The notes under the pieces: generated by a model
Databases searched by the model: none
Told to the model about the DNA's origin: nothing
What the model saw: only the letters and a program-made list of their open reading frames with translations
Assembly: GCA_964359565.1 (NCBI GenBank)
Contig: CAYHTN010000071.1
Location: 1 to 6,560 of the forward strand
Source: JAGOTP01 sp964359565
Lineage (GTDB): Bacteria > Patescibacteriota > Patescibacteriia > 2-12-FULL-60-25
Direction of reading: 5' to 3'
DNA: 6,560 bases
Part shown: piece by piece, positions 1 to 5,250 of the stretch
How positions within the stretch are numbered: position 1 is the first letter of the stretch
How the letters are laid out: each line of letters starts with the position of its first letter
Translations under genes and position numbers: made by a program

Positions 1-583
1 CTGGGCTTACGATGACATGCCAAAGATGACCTGGTGGATCATTCACTATGAGATGATCCTTCTTGATTTCACGGATACGTCCAAAGAGGACGCCATCTTC
101 GGGCCGGGGCGCTGGACGTTGTCGTTCAAACCAAGGACGAACGTGCGGAGGGAGATGACGTGGAAAAGAAGTTTGAATGCGTTCGGGAAGACGAGTAGCG
201 TAAAGACCAAGACCACCGAGGCAGATCCCAAGGATCACCATGCCGACAATCAACCCCGTCGGATAACGATAAGCATGTGCCTGACGACGGATCAGGACAG
301 TTTCTAACACACAAAAGAGAAGCAATAACACGACCCACACAACTGGCACCGAGGCGAGGAGAAGACGTAGCATCGGACCAAAAGAAGAGACACGCAAGAA
401 CTCGAGATCGATATGAAGCGCTGCCAAAAGAATCAACGACCCTAAAAAAGCCGCAGAAAAAATACAAAGCCCGAGCAAAAGCCAGCTCGCTCCCTGACGT
501 ACTCGAATAAGCCAGCGAGGAATGGGAGTGATGTGGTCATGCTCGATCCGATCAAGCAGACGTTGTGAGAAGTCGTCATTCAT
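1..583 (-). CDS. Three-helix membrane protein coupled to the sigma factor; 3' end cut by window edge
   Basis: The frame stays open from the ATG at 583 to the left edge (194 codons seen), so the gene is partial. The start overlaps the sigma factor stop as ATGA (580-583), which points to translational coupling. Residues 1-30 are charged and contain IPRW. Three hydrophobic segments follow at about 33-58, 71-98 and 109-130. A soluble part then begins, first proline/arginine-rich (about 133-162), then a likely beta region with GVLFGRIREIKKDHLIVND and GHLWHVIV. No zinc-binding anti-sigma motif (HxxxCxxC) is visible. From memory, membrane proteins of this layout sit beside ECF sigma factors in Patescibacteria. 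A role in holding or sensing for the sigma factor is inferred from position only. The outside domain could be a small beta barrel. The coding frame is certain; the function is not. Confidence 0.85.
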   Translation of the reverse strand, partial: MNDDFSQRLLDRIEHDHITPIPRWLIRVRQGASWLLLGLCIFSAAFLGSLILLAALHIDLEFLRVSSFGPMLRLLLASVPVVWVVLLLLFCVLETVLIRRQAHAYRYPTGLIVGMVILGICLGGLGLYATRLPERIQTSFPRHLPPHVRPWFERQRPAPRPEDGVLFGRIREIKKDHLIVNDPPGHLWHVIVSP

Positions 584-1146
584 AGAGAGAATTGGTTGGC
601 GCGTTCACGCACCAACACTTTTGCGCGACTCACGAGAGAAGCGATCGTTCCTTTGGGTTTTTTAAGAATGTCGACCATCTCTTCATAGGTCTTTTGTTCA
701 AGATAGAACAGCGTGAACGGTTCGCGATAGAGCAGTGGGAGTTCTTGAATCACTTTTTTTATCAGCGCGAGATCAAATGGTTGCTCTTGTTCTTCCGTAG
801 CAATCACCCGGAGTTGCTCCCATTCTTCTTCCGTAAGCGCGATCGTCTGAGGTCGTACCCGTTTTTTACGAAGGCTATCAATCGCACAATTTCGTGTGAT
901 CTGATAGGCCCAGGTCGAAAAAGAAAAGGCATCATCAAACGCTTGCAAATTCCGGTAGATCTTTAGAAACGCTTCCTGAATCACGTCTTCAATCTCCTCA
1001 TGCTCCATAAAATATAAACGCTTCACAAACGCATAGAGACGTCGCCAATAGCGGTCTACGAGGAGTTTAAACGCCTGCGGTGAACGTTGGGCGAGTTCTA
1101 CCAATTCCCGGTCCGTGTACTCCCGGTCAACATCAGAAACCTGCAT
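580..1146 (-). CDS. ECF-type RNA polymerase sigma factor (sigma-70 family)
   Basis: The 188-aa product has the two domains of a group 4 (extracytoplasmic function) sigma factor and should direct core RNA polymerase to a particular promoter set. Sigma region 2 lies at about residues 14-95, with DVIQEAFLKIYRNL (core-binding helix) and FSTWAYQITRNCAIDSLRKK (-10 recognition and melting). A short acidic linker follows. Region 4 lies at about 128-180, with a helix-turn-helix ending in KPKGTIASLVSRAK, where GT-x-x-S-x-x-SRAK fits the -35 recognition helix. The frame is open further up to a TTG at 1185, but I chose the ATG at 1146. The TTG lies in a possible -35 box, a -10-like TATACT ends 8 nt before the ATG, and the 13 extra residues look unlike a sigma N-terminus. 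The gene overlaps the downstream membrane protein by 4 nt. The family call is firm; the regulon is unknown. Confidence 0.95.
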   Translation of the reverse strand: MQVSDVDREYTDRELVELAQRSPQAFKLLVDRYWRRLYAFVKRLYFMEHEEIEDVIQEAFLKIYRNLQAFDDAFSFSTWAYQITRNCAIDSLRKKRVRPQTIALTEEEWEQLRVIATEEQEQPFDLALIKKVIQELPLLYREPFTLFYLEQKTYEEMVDILKKPKGTIASLVSRAKVLVRERANQFSL

Positions 1147-1154
1147 GTAAGGGT

Positions 1155-1185
1155 AGTATACGTATAAAACAGGAAAATGTTGCAA
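1155..1185 (-). promoter_or_regulatory. Probable promoter of the sigma factor operon, giving a leaderless mRNA
   Basis: On the minus strand TTGCAA (1185-1180) is followed after 19 nt by TATACT (1160-1155). The ATG at 1146 starts 8 nt after the -10 box, so transcription would begin at or next to the start codon. No Shine-Dalgarno is present. The 19-nt spacer is longer than ideal, so the -35 assignment is weaker than the -10. Confidence 0.45.
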
Positions 1186-1191
1186 GGAGTC

Positions 1192-1609
1192 TCAAAGCCT
1201 CTTCGTCGATTCCAGAACCTTAATAATTCCCTTCTCTACATCGACATCGACCAAGTCTCCTGTATGGAGCACGCGAGTCGCGTCGGCGGTGCCAATCACA
1301 CAGGGCTTTCCCGTTTCTCTTTGCATCGATGTTCCAAAAAGAAGTCGTGCCTCTCTCTGAAGAACGAAGGCTGATCTGAAACTTCCGTGGTCCGTGTCCG
1401 TAACCAAATAAAAGCACGCAAGGCATTACAAAGACGTCGCTTCTAATCCGTCTTCTGCGGTTGCGCTCGAACGAACGGCGACGAACAAACCCTGGTGGGA
1501 CCGGGATTCCTGCTCTCATGAGCTCCGCGAGCGCCGCACCTTTCCCGCCTGCGTATGTGACATCTCTCGACGACAGTTCTTCAAACCGACGCGTGATCAA
1601 GACATCCAT
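1192..1609 (-). pseudogene. ppsA: Remnant of phosphoenolpyruvate synthase with large internal deletions
   Basis: PEP synthase (pyruvate, water dikinase) normally has several hundred residues; three separate pieces remain here. The N-terminus from ATG 1609 reads MDVLITRRFEELSSRDVT, then AGGKGAALAEL and GIPVPPGFV, typical of the ATP-grasp start. A shifted frame then gives VAVRSSATAED (about 1482-1450), the next conserved block, directly abutting PPGFV although tens of residues should separate them. This frame meets a TAA at about 1428-1426. The same frame resumes and ends with ETGKPCVIGTADATRVL and GDLVDVDVEKGIIKVLE, the end of the swivelling phosphohistidine domain. The catalytic-histidine block (normally GGxTxHAAI) is replaced by LFGTSMQ, and the entire PEP-binding barrel is absent. 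The remnant cannot be an active enzyme. A weak promoter-like pair (TTGCTT, 17 nt, CATGCT) lies upstream. Confidence 0.85.
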
Positions 1610-1656
1610 AGAATGGGCACAGCATGGCAAAGAGGGCGCATCCAAGCAAGAGAGAG

Positions 1657-1953
1657 CTAAACGCCTACTTTCTCCATGGCGGCAAAATAGCTTTCCCAGG
1701 TTTCTTGGGCTATTTTTTCAACTCCAGCTTCTGAAAAATCTGGAAGCTCACTTGGGTGCTGTTTAAAATATTCTACAATCTGTTCCGGAGCCTGGTCTTT
1801 GAGTTTTTCTTGTAATGCTGGCGTAAGACTCGGAATAAAACGAATGAAGACTTTGGCAATGATCATCTTCTGAACATCTTCGATTGCCAAATCTAAATCC
1901 GCTGGGGACATCCCTAATGTTGAAAGTCGTGTCTTGATTTCCTCCTGGGTCAT
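1657..1953 (-). CDS. Small helical protein, possibly DUF5663-like
   Basis: This 98-aa acidic protein has no signal peptide. It consists of amphipathic helices separated by short turns: about residues 2-14, 16-40 (DLDLAIEDVQKMIIAKVFIR), 43-53, 56-66 and 72-95. From memory it resembles the short helical domain called DUF5663 that is common in Patescibacteria; I cannot confirm this without a profile search, and no biochemical role is known to me. The ATG lies 39 nt after the stop of the 125-aa gene, in the same frame, so the two are probably cotranscribed. A GGAGG overlaps the upstream stop but is too far from this ATG to serve it, and no good Shine-Dalgarno is nearer. No other start codon exists in the gap. 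The PEP synthase remnant follows after 47 nt. Confidence 0.75.
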   Translation of the reverse strand: MTQEEIKTRLSTLGMSPADLDLAIEDVQKMIIAKVFIRFIPSLTPALQEKLKDQAPEQIVEYFKQHPSELPDFSEAGVEKIAQETWESYFAAMEKVGV

Positions 1954-1992
1954 AGAAATAAAATGAACACTGGTAGACGATTAAGCTGCCTC

Positions 1993-2370
1993 CTACATAT
2001 CCGCTGGATCTTCTTTTTTTAACATTTTCTCTACCGTGAGTTTTCCAGAAGCAAGCGCACCGAATGCCCCCATGATCGCACCTATAAGAGCCGCTTGACC
2101 ACTGGTTTGTGACGTACCTTTATCTAAAACATTCACGATAAATCCTCCAAGAATTGTAAACAGATGCGCCTCAGGAACCTTGCCAAGAACATCTATTAAA
2201 TTTTGTTTCTTCCAAGCATCATGCCGTTCGGCGACAGGCCCTTCTTGTAGCCTCCTTGGCTTTTTGATGATATCTCTTACAAAAACAAGTTGCTCATCCG
2301 TCACCTCATCTAAAACAACCGGATACTCTGTTCCACTTGAACCAACGAGCTCATTTTGTGCATCTGGCAT
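1993..2370 (-). CDS. Small protein with a C-terminal glycine-zipper hydrophobic segment; function unknown
   Basis: I do not recognise this 125-aa protein. Residues 1-65 are soluble and charged, with an acidic stretch (PVVLDEVTDEQLVFVRDI) and a basic patch (KKPRR). Residues about 68-108 are hydrophobic and glycine-rich: HLFTILGGFIVNVL, then AALIGAIMGAFGALASGK. The small-residue spacing (G-x-x-x-G-x-x-x-x-x-G) resembles a glycine zipper and could form a membrane hairpin or helical packing. The tail KKEDPADM is charged. There is no secretion signal. The start is supported by a good -35/-10 pair ending 6 nt before the ATG. It heads a likely two-gene operon with the 98-aa gene. A membrane-active or toxin-like role is possible on composition alone and is only a guess. 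Confidence 0.75.
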   Translation of the reverse strand: MPDAQNELVGSSGTEYPVVLDEVTDEQLVFVRDIIKKPRRLQEGPVAERHDAWKKQNLIDVLGKVPEAHLFTILGGFIVNVLDKGTSQTSGQAALIGAIMGAFGALASGKLTVEKMLKKEDPADM

Positions 2371-2376
2371 GCCTCT

Positions 2377-2405
2377 AGGATAGGGTCTGGCAGCTTCGCT
2401 GTAAA
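2377..2405 (-). promoter_or_regulatory. Sigma-70-like promoter of the 125-aa/98-aa operon; leaderless
   Basis: On the minus strand TTTACA (2405-2400), a 17-nt spacer and TATCCT (2382-2377) are followed by AGAGGC and the ATG at 2370. Transcription would start at about the A of the ATG. AGAGG could look like a Shine-Dalgarno, but it lies one nt from the ATG, too close to work as one. This is the best -35/-10 match in the window. Confidence 0.6.
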
Positions 2406-2492
2406 GAAACTACTCTCTTTGAACCTACTGCGGGGAAATATCTCGTTCTTTTTTCCTTGACCAGAATCATCTCTCAAGTGAAATCTCCATCT

Positions 2493-2528
2493 AAAAAAAG
2501 AGGCCCAGTCGCAGCATGCACGAGGGGC
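2493..2528 (-). terminator. Intrinsic terminator of the GC-rich membrane protein gene
   Basis: On the minus strand GCCC, an inner UCGU/GCGA stem with loop GCAUGCU, then GGGC form a hairpin at 2528-2503. It is followed by CTC and seven Ts (2499-2493). A second, perfect hairpin (ACCGCG, loop TTT, CGCGGT; 2569-2555) lies between this and the stop codon but lacks a T-run. The tail CTCTTTTTTT also ends the terminator at 5251-5290. Confidence 0.65.
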
Positions 2529-2583
2529 GGGAGAGGAGAGCGGACACGGACGTGACCGCGAAACGCGGTTGCGCACGATGTCG

Positions 2584-2979
2584 CTAGTGGAAGAAGGTCG
2601 GTGCCGAGAAGCGACAGCACCTACAGGCGTCCGAACCGAGCGGGGGGTCGAGCTCCCCGAAGTACTCCGAGAAGCCGCGAGTCGACACCGAACCGTCGAC
2701 CGCCTCCCACGGGTCTGAGGGGACGTAGATCTCGACTCGCTCGATCACGATGATCTGCGGATGATCTTCGAGCTCCGCGACCCTGGCCGAAAGCCCCAGA
2801 TAGGCCGGAAGGAAGGCCTGCAGGGTGACCGCGAAGGCCATCGCGGCACCGAAGGTAACACCCAGCGCGAGCGTGACCCAGAGAGCCGCGCGGAGAAGTG
2901 CGTTCTTGGTGCTGAGCCTCTCGTTCTCCGTAACGAGGTGGCCGATGGTGGGATCTCGATGCGGACCCGATGGATGCAT
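2584..2979 (-). CDS. Single-pass membrane protein with flanking coiled-coil-like segments; GC-rich
   Basis: I do not recognise a family for this 131-aa protein. Residues 14-30 are a charged helix (TENERLSTKNALLR) that could form a short coiled coil. Residues about 31-58 form one long hydrophobic helix with GVTFGAAMAFAV. A second coil-like stretch (LSARVAELED) and a likely beta strand (QIIVIERVEIYV) follow, then an acidic region and a cysteine-rich end (CRCCRF, residues 119-124). The ATG is well supported by GGAGG (2984-2988) placed 4 nt upstream. Composition is strikingly GC-rich: 41 of 60 bases are G or C at 2641-2700, against 26 of 60 at 1741-1800 in the 98-aa gene. That suggests different origin or expression class. 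It lies 58 nt after the 182-aa gene. I see no convincing promoter in that gap, so readthrough from the upstream gene is possible. Confidence 0.75.
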   Translation of the reverse strand: MHPSGPHRDPTIGHLVTENERLSTKNALLRAALWVTLALGVTFGAAMAFAVTLQAFLPAYLGLSARVAELEDHPQIIVIERVEIYVPSDPWEAVDGSVSTRGFSEYFGELDPPLGSDACRCCRFSAPTFFH

Positions 2980-2983
2980 AGTG

Positions 2984-2988
2984 CCTCC
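2984..2988 (-). promoter_or_regulatory. Shine-Dalgarno fixing the start of the 131-aa gene
   Basis: GGAGG on the minus strand, then CACT and the ATG at 2979. It is the strongest ribosome binding site in the window and contrasts with the neighbouring genes that have none. Confidence 0.8.
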
Positions 2989-3037
2989 GGAACGTCTGCG
3001 TCTCAGCGCAAAAGCGCGCCTTGTATTCTTTTGTAGA

Positions 3038-3586
3038 TTATTTGCGTACCCAAGGCAAGGCCGCTTCGCGTCTCCACGTGGTTGGCACGAGCGTCCCTCG
3101 TGCCACGATCTCCGTCACACGATCGAGACGTTCGACAAACACCTCCCCAAGATGCGCATCATGCGCACACGCTTTTGCATACGCTTCGGCGTGTGACCAG
3201 GCTAAATCACGTATCCAGCGTACAATTGTGATCGCCAAGCGACGATCGTATGGGTCCATTCGTGTACTCACGAGACGAATCCAGCCCGTCGTCAATTCCT
3301 GCAAACAGCGTAATTCGACTTCGTAGAGTATTTTATTAATGCGATGATAATCACGATCTAAATGCGTAACCCAGATCGGAGCATCCCACCTCTCTTTCCG
3401 ACATTCTGCTTGAATGGCGATGGTGACCTGCCGATAGAGCCAATTAAACCACCAAAGCCCATCCTCTTGCGGCAAGAGTTTTTCAATCTGCGTCATCACC
3501 CGAATCACCCCTGCGATACTTCTGACCGGTGTTGAAACGCATTGCTCTAATGCTGACCGACGTTTTCGTAACGGAGAAAAGGGCAT
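3038..3586 (-). CDS. Helical protein of unknown function, weakly DUF5995-like
   Basis: This 182-aa protein is basic and mostly alpha-helical, with no signal or membrane helix. After a basic N-terminus (PLRKRRS), residues 33-60 read IEKLLPQEDGLWWFNWLYRQ and VTIAIQA. Residues 71-97 contain WVTHLDRDYHRINKILYEVE, and 110-133 contain DPYDRRLAITIVRWIRDLAW. The order (acidic-proline turn, W/F-N-x-L-Y, then a helix around LD) recalls DUF5995 from memory; that similarity is weak and unverified. An internal ATG at residue 31 would give a shorter form. I keep the longer start because an extended -10-like element ends 6 nt before it. The gene diverges from the cassette at 3714, with about 127 nt between the two starts carrying promoters for both directions. 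Confidence 0.75.
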   Translation of the reverse strand: MPFSPLRKRRSALEQCVSTPVRSIAGVIRVMTQIEKLLPQEDGLWWFNWLYRQVTIAIQAECRKERWDAPIWVTHLDRDYHRINKILYEVELRCLQELTTGWIRLVSTRMDPYDRRLAITIVRWIRDLAWSHAEAYAKACAHDAHLGEVFVERLDRVTEIVARGTLVPTTWRREAALPWVRK

Positions 3587-3592
3587 ATTGCT

Positions 3593-3601
3593 ATGGTATC
3601 A
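3593..3601 (-). promoter_or_regulatory. Extended -10-like promoter element before the 182-aa gene; leaderless
   Basis: The minus strand reads TGATACCAT, fitting the extended -10 form TGnTAnnnT, then AGCAAT and the ATG at 3586. The -35 region (ATTCTT at 17 nt) is poor, as is usual for extended -10 promoters. No Shine-Dalgarno is present. Confidence 0.4.
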
Positions 3602-3640
3602 GCTCTCTTCTAAGGAAGAATAGGGCGGGGGCCATTTATC

Positions 3641-3669
3641 TTTCCTTTTTTCAACGAAGCGACTATGGT
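3641..3669 (+). promoter_or_regulatory. Promoter of cassette 1
   Basis: TTTCCT (3641-3646), a 17-nt spacer and TATGGT (3664-3669). It is supported by its twin at 4461-4489: both hexamers differ by one base each and have the same spacing, while the spacer itself has diverged. Transcription should start near 3676, exactly where the conserved leader begins. Confidence 0.55.
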
Positions 3670-3675
3670 ACCTGG

Positions 3676-3710
3676 CACGAACCTTCTATCAACCGACTCA
3701 GCGAAAGGCA
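3676..3710 (+). repeat. Conserved 35-nt leader, copy 1, with Shine-Dalgarno
   Basis: This stretch matches 4496-4530 at 33 of 35 positions; the two differences are both C to G. It begins CACGAACCTTCTATCAAC and ends GCGAAAGGCA, where AAAGG is the Shine-Dalgarno 5 nt before the ATG at 3714. CCTT (3682-3685) can pair with AAGG (3705-3708), which would hide the ribosome binding site. The stem is short, so this is only a possibility. Confidence 0.8.
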
Positions 3711-3713
3711 GCA

Positions 3714-4403
3714 ATGGTAGATATTCCTGAAGAAGCGCAAATCAGCGCCGATGTGTATGGTGATCAAGTAGTGATCACCATACGTGACCAACAGGATGAA
3801 GCCTTGGAAATCCTGATCTGTCACGATCGCCTGTCCGCTATTGATGCGCTTGAAGAGCGCATCGCAGGTATCGATCCCGGTGGGTTGGCAACCCTCGCGG
3901 ATGAACTCAGTCAGGCAAACAGCGTCCCCTGGCAGAACGGATCGTCAGAGAATTTCTCTGTCCCCACTTCCCTGCTTCCGCGCTTGAACGAGCTCTTCGC
4001 CTTCGGGAAAGCCGTCTGTGAGCAAGCAGGTATGGGGGATCCGGGTGAAGCGCTCCAAGAGCTCCTGGGAGACGAGAACATCTTCTACGGCTACCTTTCC
4101 GCCAATGACGCTGCGCCTGACGCAGAACCGGTAGCGCTCGTCCTGTTCATCGATCTTCGGGGAGCGACAACCGGAGTAGTCGTGCAGGATCAGCGACAAG
4201 CTCCAAAGCTACTCGATGAACTCACTGGAATAGTCGGGGTGAAGACCTTCCGCGAACTACACACCCAGTTGGAAACCATTCTCCCTACGAATGAGCTCCC
4301 GACCCTGCACTTCAACCAGGTCACAAGCGCCGTCCTTCTCGTCGGACGCGCCGCCGAAGTTCACCTTGAGAAGAAGCGAATCGCCCGATCCACTCTTCAA
4401 TAA
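3714..4403 (+). CDS. Cassette 1 protein of unknown family, paralogous to cassette 2
   Basis: I do not recognise this acidic 229-aa protein; it has no signal peptide or membrane helix and should be cytosolic. It seems to have two related halves. Each half has a beta strand, then a helix with a leucine pair, then a second helix: about residues 19-66 (VVITIRD, LEILICHD, ALEERI) and 124-195 (VALVLFIDL, TGVVVQD, KLLDELTGIV, LETILPTNELP). A helical stretch (LLPRLNELFAFGKAVCEQ) joins them. It ends with VTSAVLLVGRA and a basic tail. The cassette 2 product has the same order of elements and a matching VAKILMVGYG near its end, so the two are probably ancient duplicates despite low identity. The start is fixed by AAAGG. 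It is flanked by its own promoter and terminator, so it is probably monocistronic. Confidence 0.8.
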   Translation: MVDIPEEAQISADVYGDQVVITIRDQQDEALEILICHDRLSAIDALEERIAGIDPGGLATLADELSQANSVPWQNGSSENFSVPTSLLPRLNELFAFGKAVCEQAGMGDPGEALQELLGDENIFYGYLSANDAAPDAEPVALVLFIDLRGATTGVVVQDQRQAPKLLDELTGIVGVKTFRELHTQLETILPTNELPTLHFNQVTSAVLLVGRAAEVHLEKKRIARSTLQ

Positions 4404-4408
4404 CTCTC

Positions 4409-4444
4409 TCCTCTCCACTACGATCGTGCAGAGGACTCTTTTTT
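4409..4444 (+). terminator. Intrinsic terminator of cassette 1
   Basis: The stem TCCTCT/AGAGGA (4409-4414 with 4430-4435), a C-C mismatch (4415, 4429), then CAC/GTG and a 7-nt loop TACGATC are followed by CTC and six Ts. It starts 5 nt after the stop codon. The stem-mismatch-stem design recurs in cassette 2. Confidence 0.8.
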
Positions 4445-4460
4445 ATCAGAATCGAACAGC

Positions 4461-4489
4461 TTTGCTTTTTTAGAAGAAAAGACTATCGT
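4461..4489 (+). promoter_or_regulatory. Promoter of cassette 2
   Basis: TTTGCT (4461-4466), a 17-nt spacer and TATCGT (4484-4489), lying directly after the cassette 1 terminator. Without gaps, 4461-4530 matches 3641-3710 at 57 of 70 positions by my count. Conservation is concentrated in the hexamers and the leader. Confidence 0.55.
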
Positions 4490-4495
4490 ATCGAC

Positions 4496-4530
4496 CACGA
4501 ACCTTCTATCAACGGACTGAGCGAAAGGCA
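4496..4530 (+). repeat. Conserved 35-nt leader, copy 2, with Shine-Dalgarno
   Basis: Second copy of the leader at 3676-3710. AAAGG (4524-4528) lies 6 nt before the ATG at 4535, and CCTT (4502-4505) can pair with AAGG as in copy 1. The two C-to-G changes (4514, 4519) lie outside the pairing bases and outside the Shine-Dalgarno. Confidence 0.8.
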
Positions 4531-4534
4531 CTGT

Positions 4535-5248
4535 ATGGACGAAGCACCTGAAGGCGTCATTCCGGTGACTGTAGCCCTGTTCCTCCTGGAGGATACGGGC
4601 GTCATCATCACCCGAGAGGGCGACGACACCAAAAACGTCGTTCTCGTCTACGATCATCACGACGCGAAGCAGGTCTTGCGCGAGATCTTGCGGGATGAGC
4701 AGCCGCCCCCGGCAGGAAAGACGAGCCTGCTCAACCAGCTCTTGGGAACGCTCGAGCACGAGAATGAGCTCCCTCCTCTCGCGACGCGAACACGCGAAAC
4801 CCTTCCCGACACCTGTATGCGGCAGTTCGATATCCTTCTCATGAATGGGGTCGAAGCTCTGAGCGAAAGTGGGGATGAGGACCTGGATACCCTGTTCGAC
4901 CGCATGATCGAGAATACGGGTGGGTTCTCCTTCTGCTGGGTAGACTCGGAGGCACCCCACGAGGACTCCTGCCTCCTCGTACTCTACGCTCCCTCAACCG
5001 ACGTAGAGCCGACTGCGGCGATCATCAGAAGCCCTCAAGCACTGGCGAGCCTGATCCGACGCAGCGGAAGCGTGACGCCCCAACATCGTAGCCAACTCGC
5101 GACCCTCTTTCCCGACCTGCAGCTTGCCAATGGAGCCCCGACTCCCTGCTACCTGCAAGACACTGTCGCCAAGATCCTCATGGTGGGTTATGGCGTTTCA
5201 CGCGGCCTCGTCACCAGCACCTTTGTAAGCAACGAACTCCTCGCCTAG
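4535..5248 (+). CDS. Cassette 2 protein of unknown family, paralogous to cassette 1
   Basis: This acidic 237-aa protein has no recognised family, signal or membrane helix. Its order of elements follows the cassette 1 protein: a strand pair near the start (GVIITRE, NVVLVYDHHD), a helix with KQVLREIL, a second helix NQLLGTLEHENELP (residues 67-80), a linker helix (FDILLMNGVEAL), then a second half with SCLLVLYAP, AAIIRSPQALASLIRR and SQLATLFPDLQL. It closes with VAKILMVGYG (211-220), which lines up with VTSAVLLVGRA in cassette 1. PPPAGKTSLLNQLLG looks a little like a Walker A loop but lacks the first glycine, so I do not call a nucleotide-binding site. Four cysteines are present (C94, C134, C146, C205). 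The ATG is fixed by the leader. The gene has its own promoter and terminator. Confidence 0.8.
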   Translation: MDEAPEGVIPVTVALFLLEDTGVIITREGDDTKNVVLVYDHHDAKQVLREILRDEQPPPAGKTSLLNQLLGTLEHENELPPLATRTRETLPDTCMRQFDILLMNGVEALSESGDEDLDTLFDRMIENTGGFSFCWVDSEAPHEDSCLLVLYAPSTDVEPTAAIIRSPQALASLIRRSGSVTPQHRSQLATLFPDLQLANGAPTPCYLQDTVAKILMVGYGVSRGLVTSTFVSNELLA

Positions 5249-5250
5249 CC

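Noticed and set aside
126..467. Minus-strand open frame of 113 codons, serine- and arginine-rich
   Set aside because: It lies inside the membrane protein gene in another frame. That gene's frame gives clean membrane helices and overlaps the sigma stop as ATGA, while this one has low-complexity composition.
1220..1645. The 141-codon frame taken as one intact gene
   Set aside because: Only its first part matches PEP synthase. After PPGFV it is out of frame with the conserved blocks, which continue in another frame, so it belongs to the pseudogene.
2310..2576. Minus-strand frame of 88 codons between the 131-aa and 125-aa genes
   Set aside because: It runs through the terminator at 2493-2528 and the promoter at 2377-2405, and its sequence is not protein-like.
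3001..3020. Short GCGC-AAAA-GCGC hairpin between the 182-aa and 131-aa genes as a terminator
   Set aside because: The stem is only 4 bp and no T-run follows on either strand.
4706..4750. Walker A-like PAGKTSLLNQLLG in the cassette 2 protein
   Set aside because: The first glycine of GxxxxGK[T/S] is missing, no Walker B is evident, and the paralogue lacks the motif.
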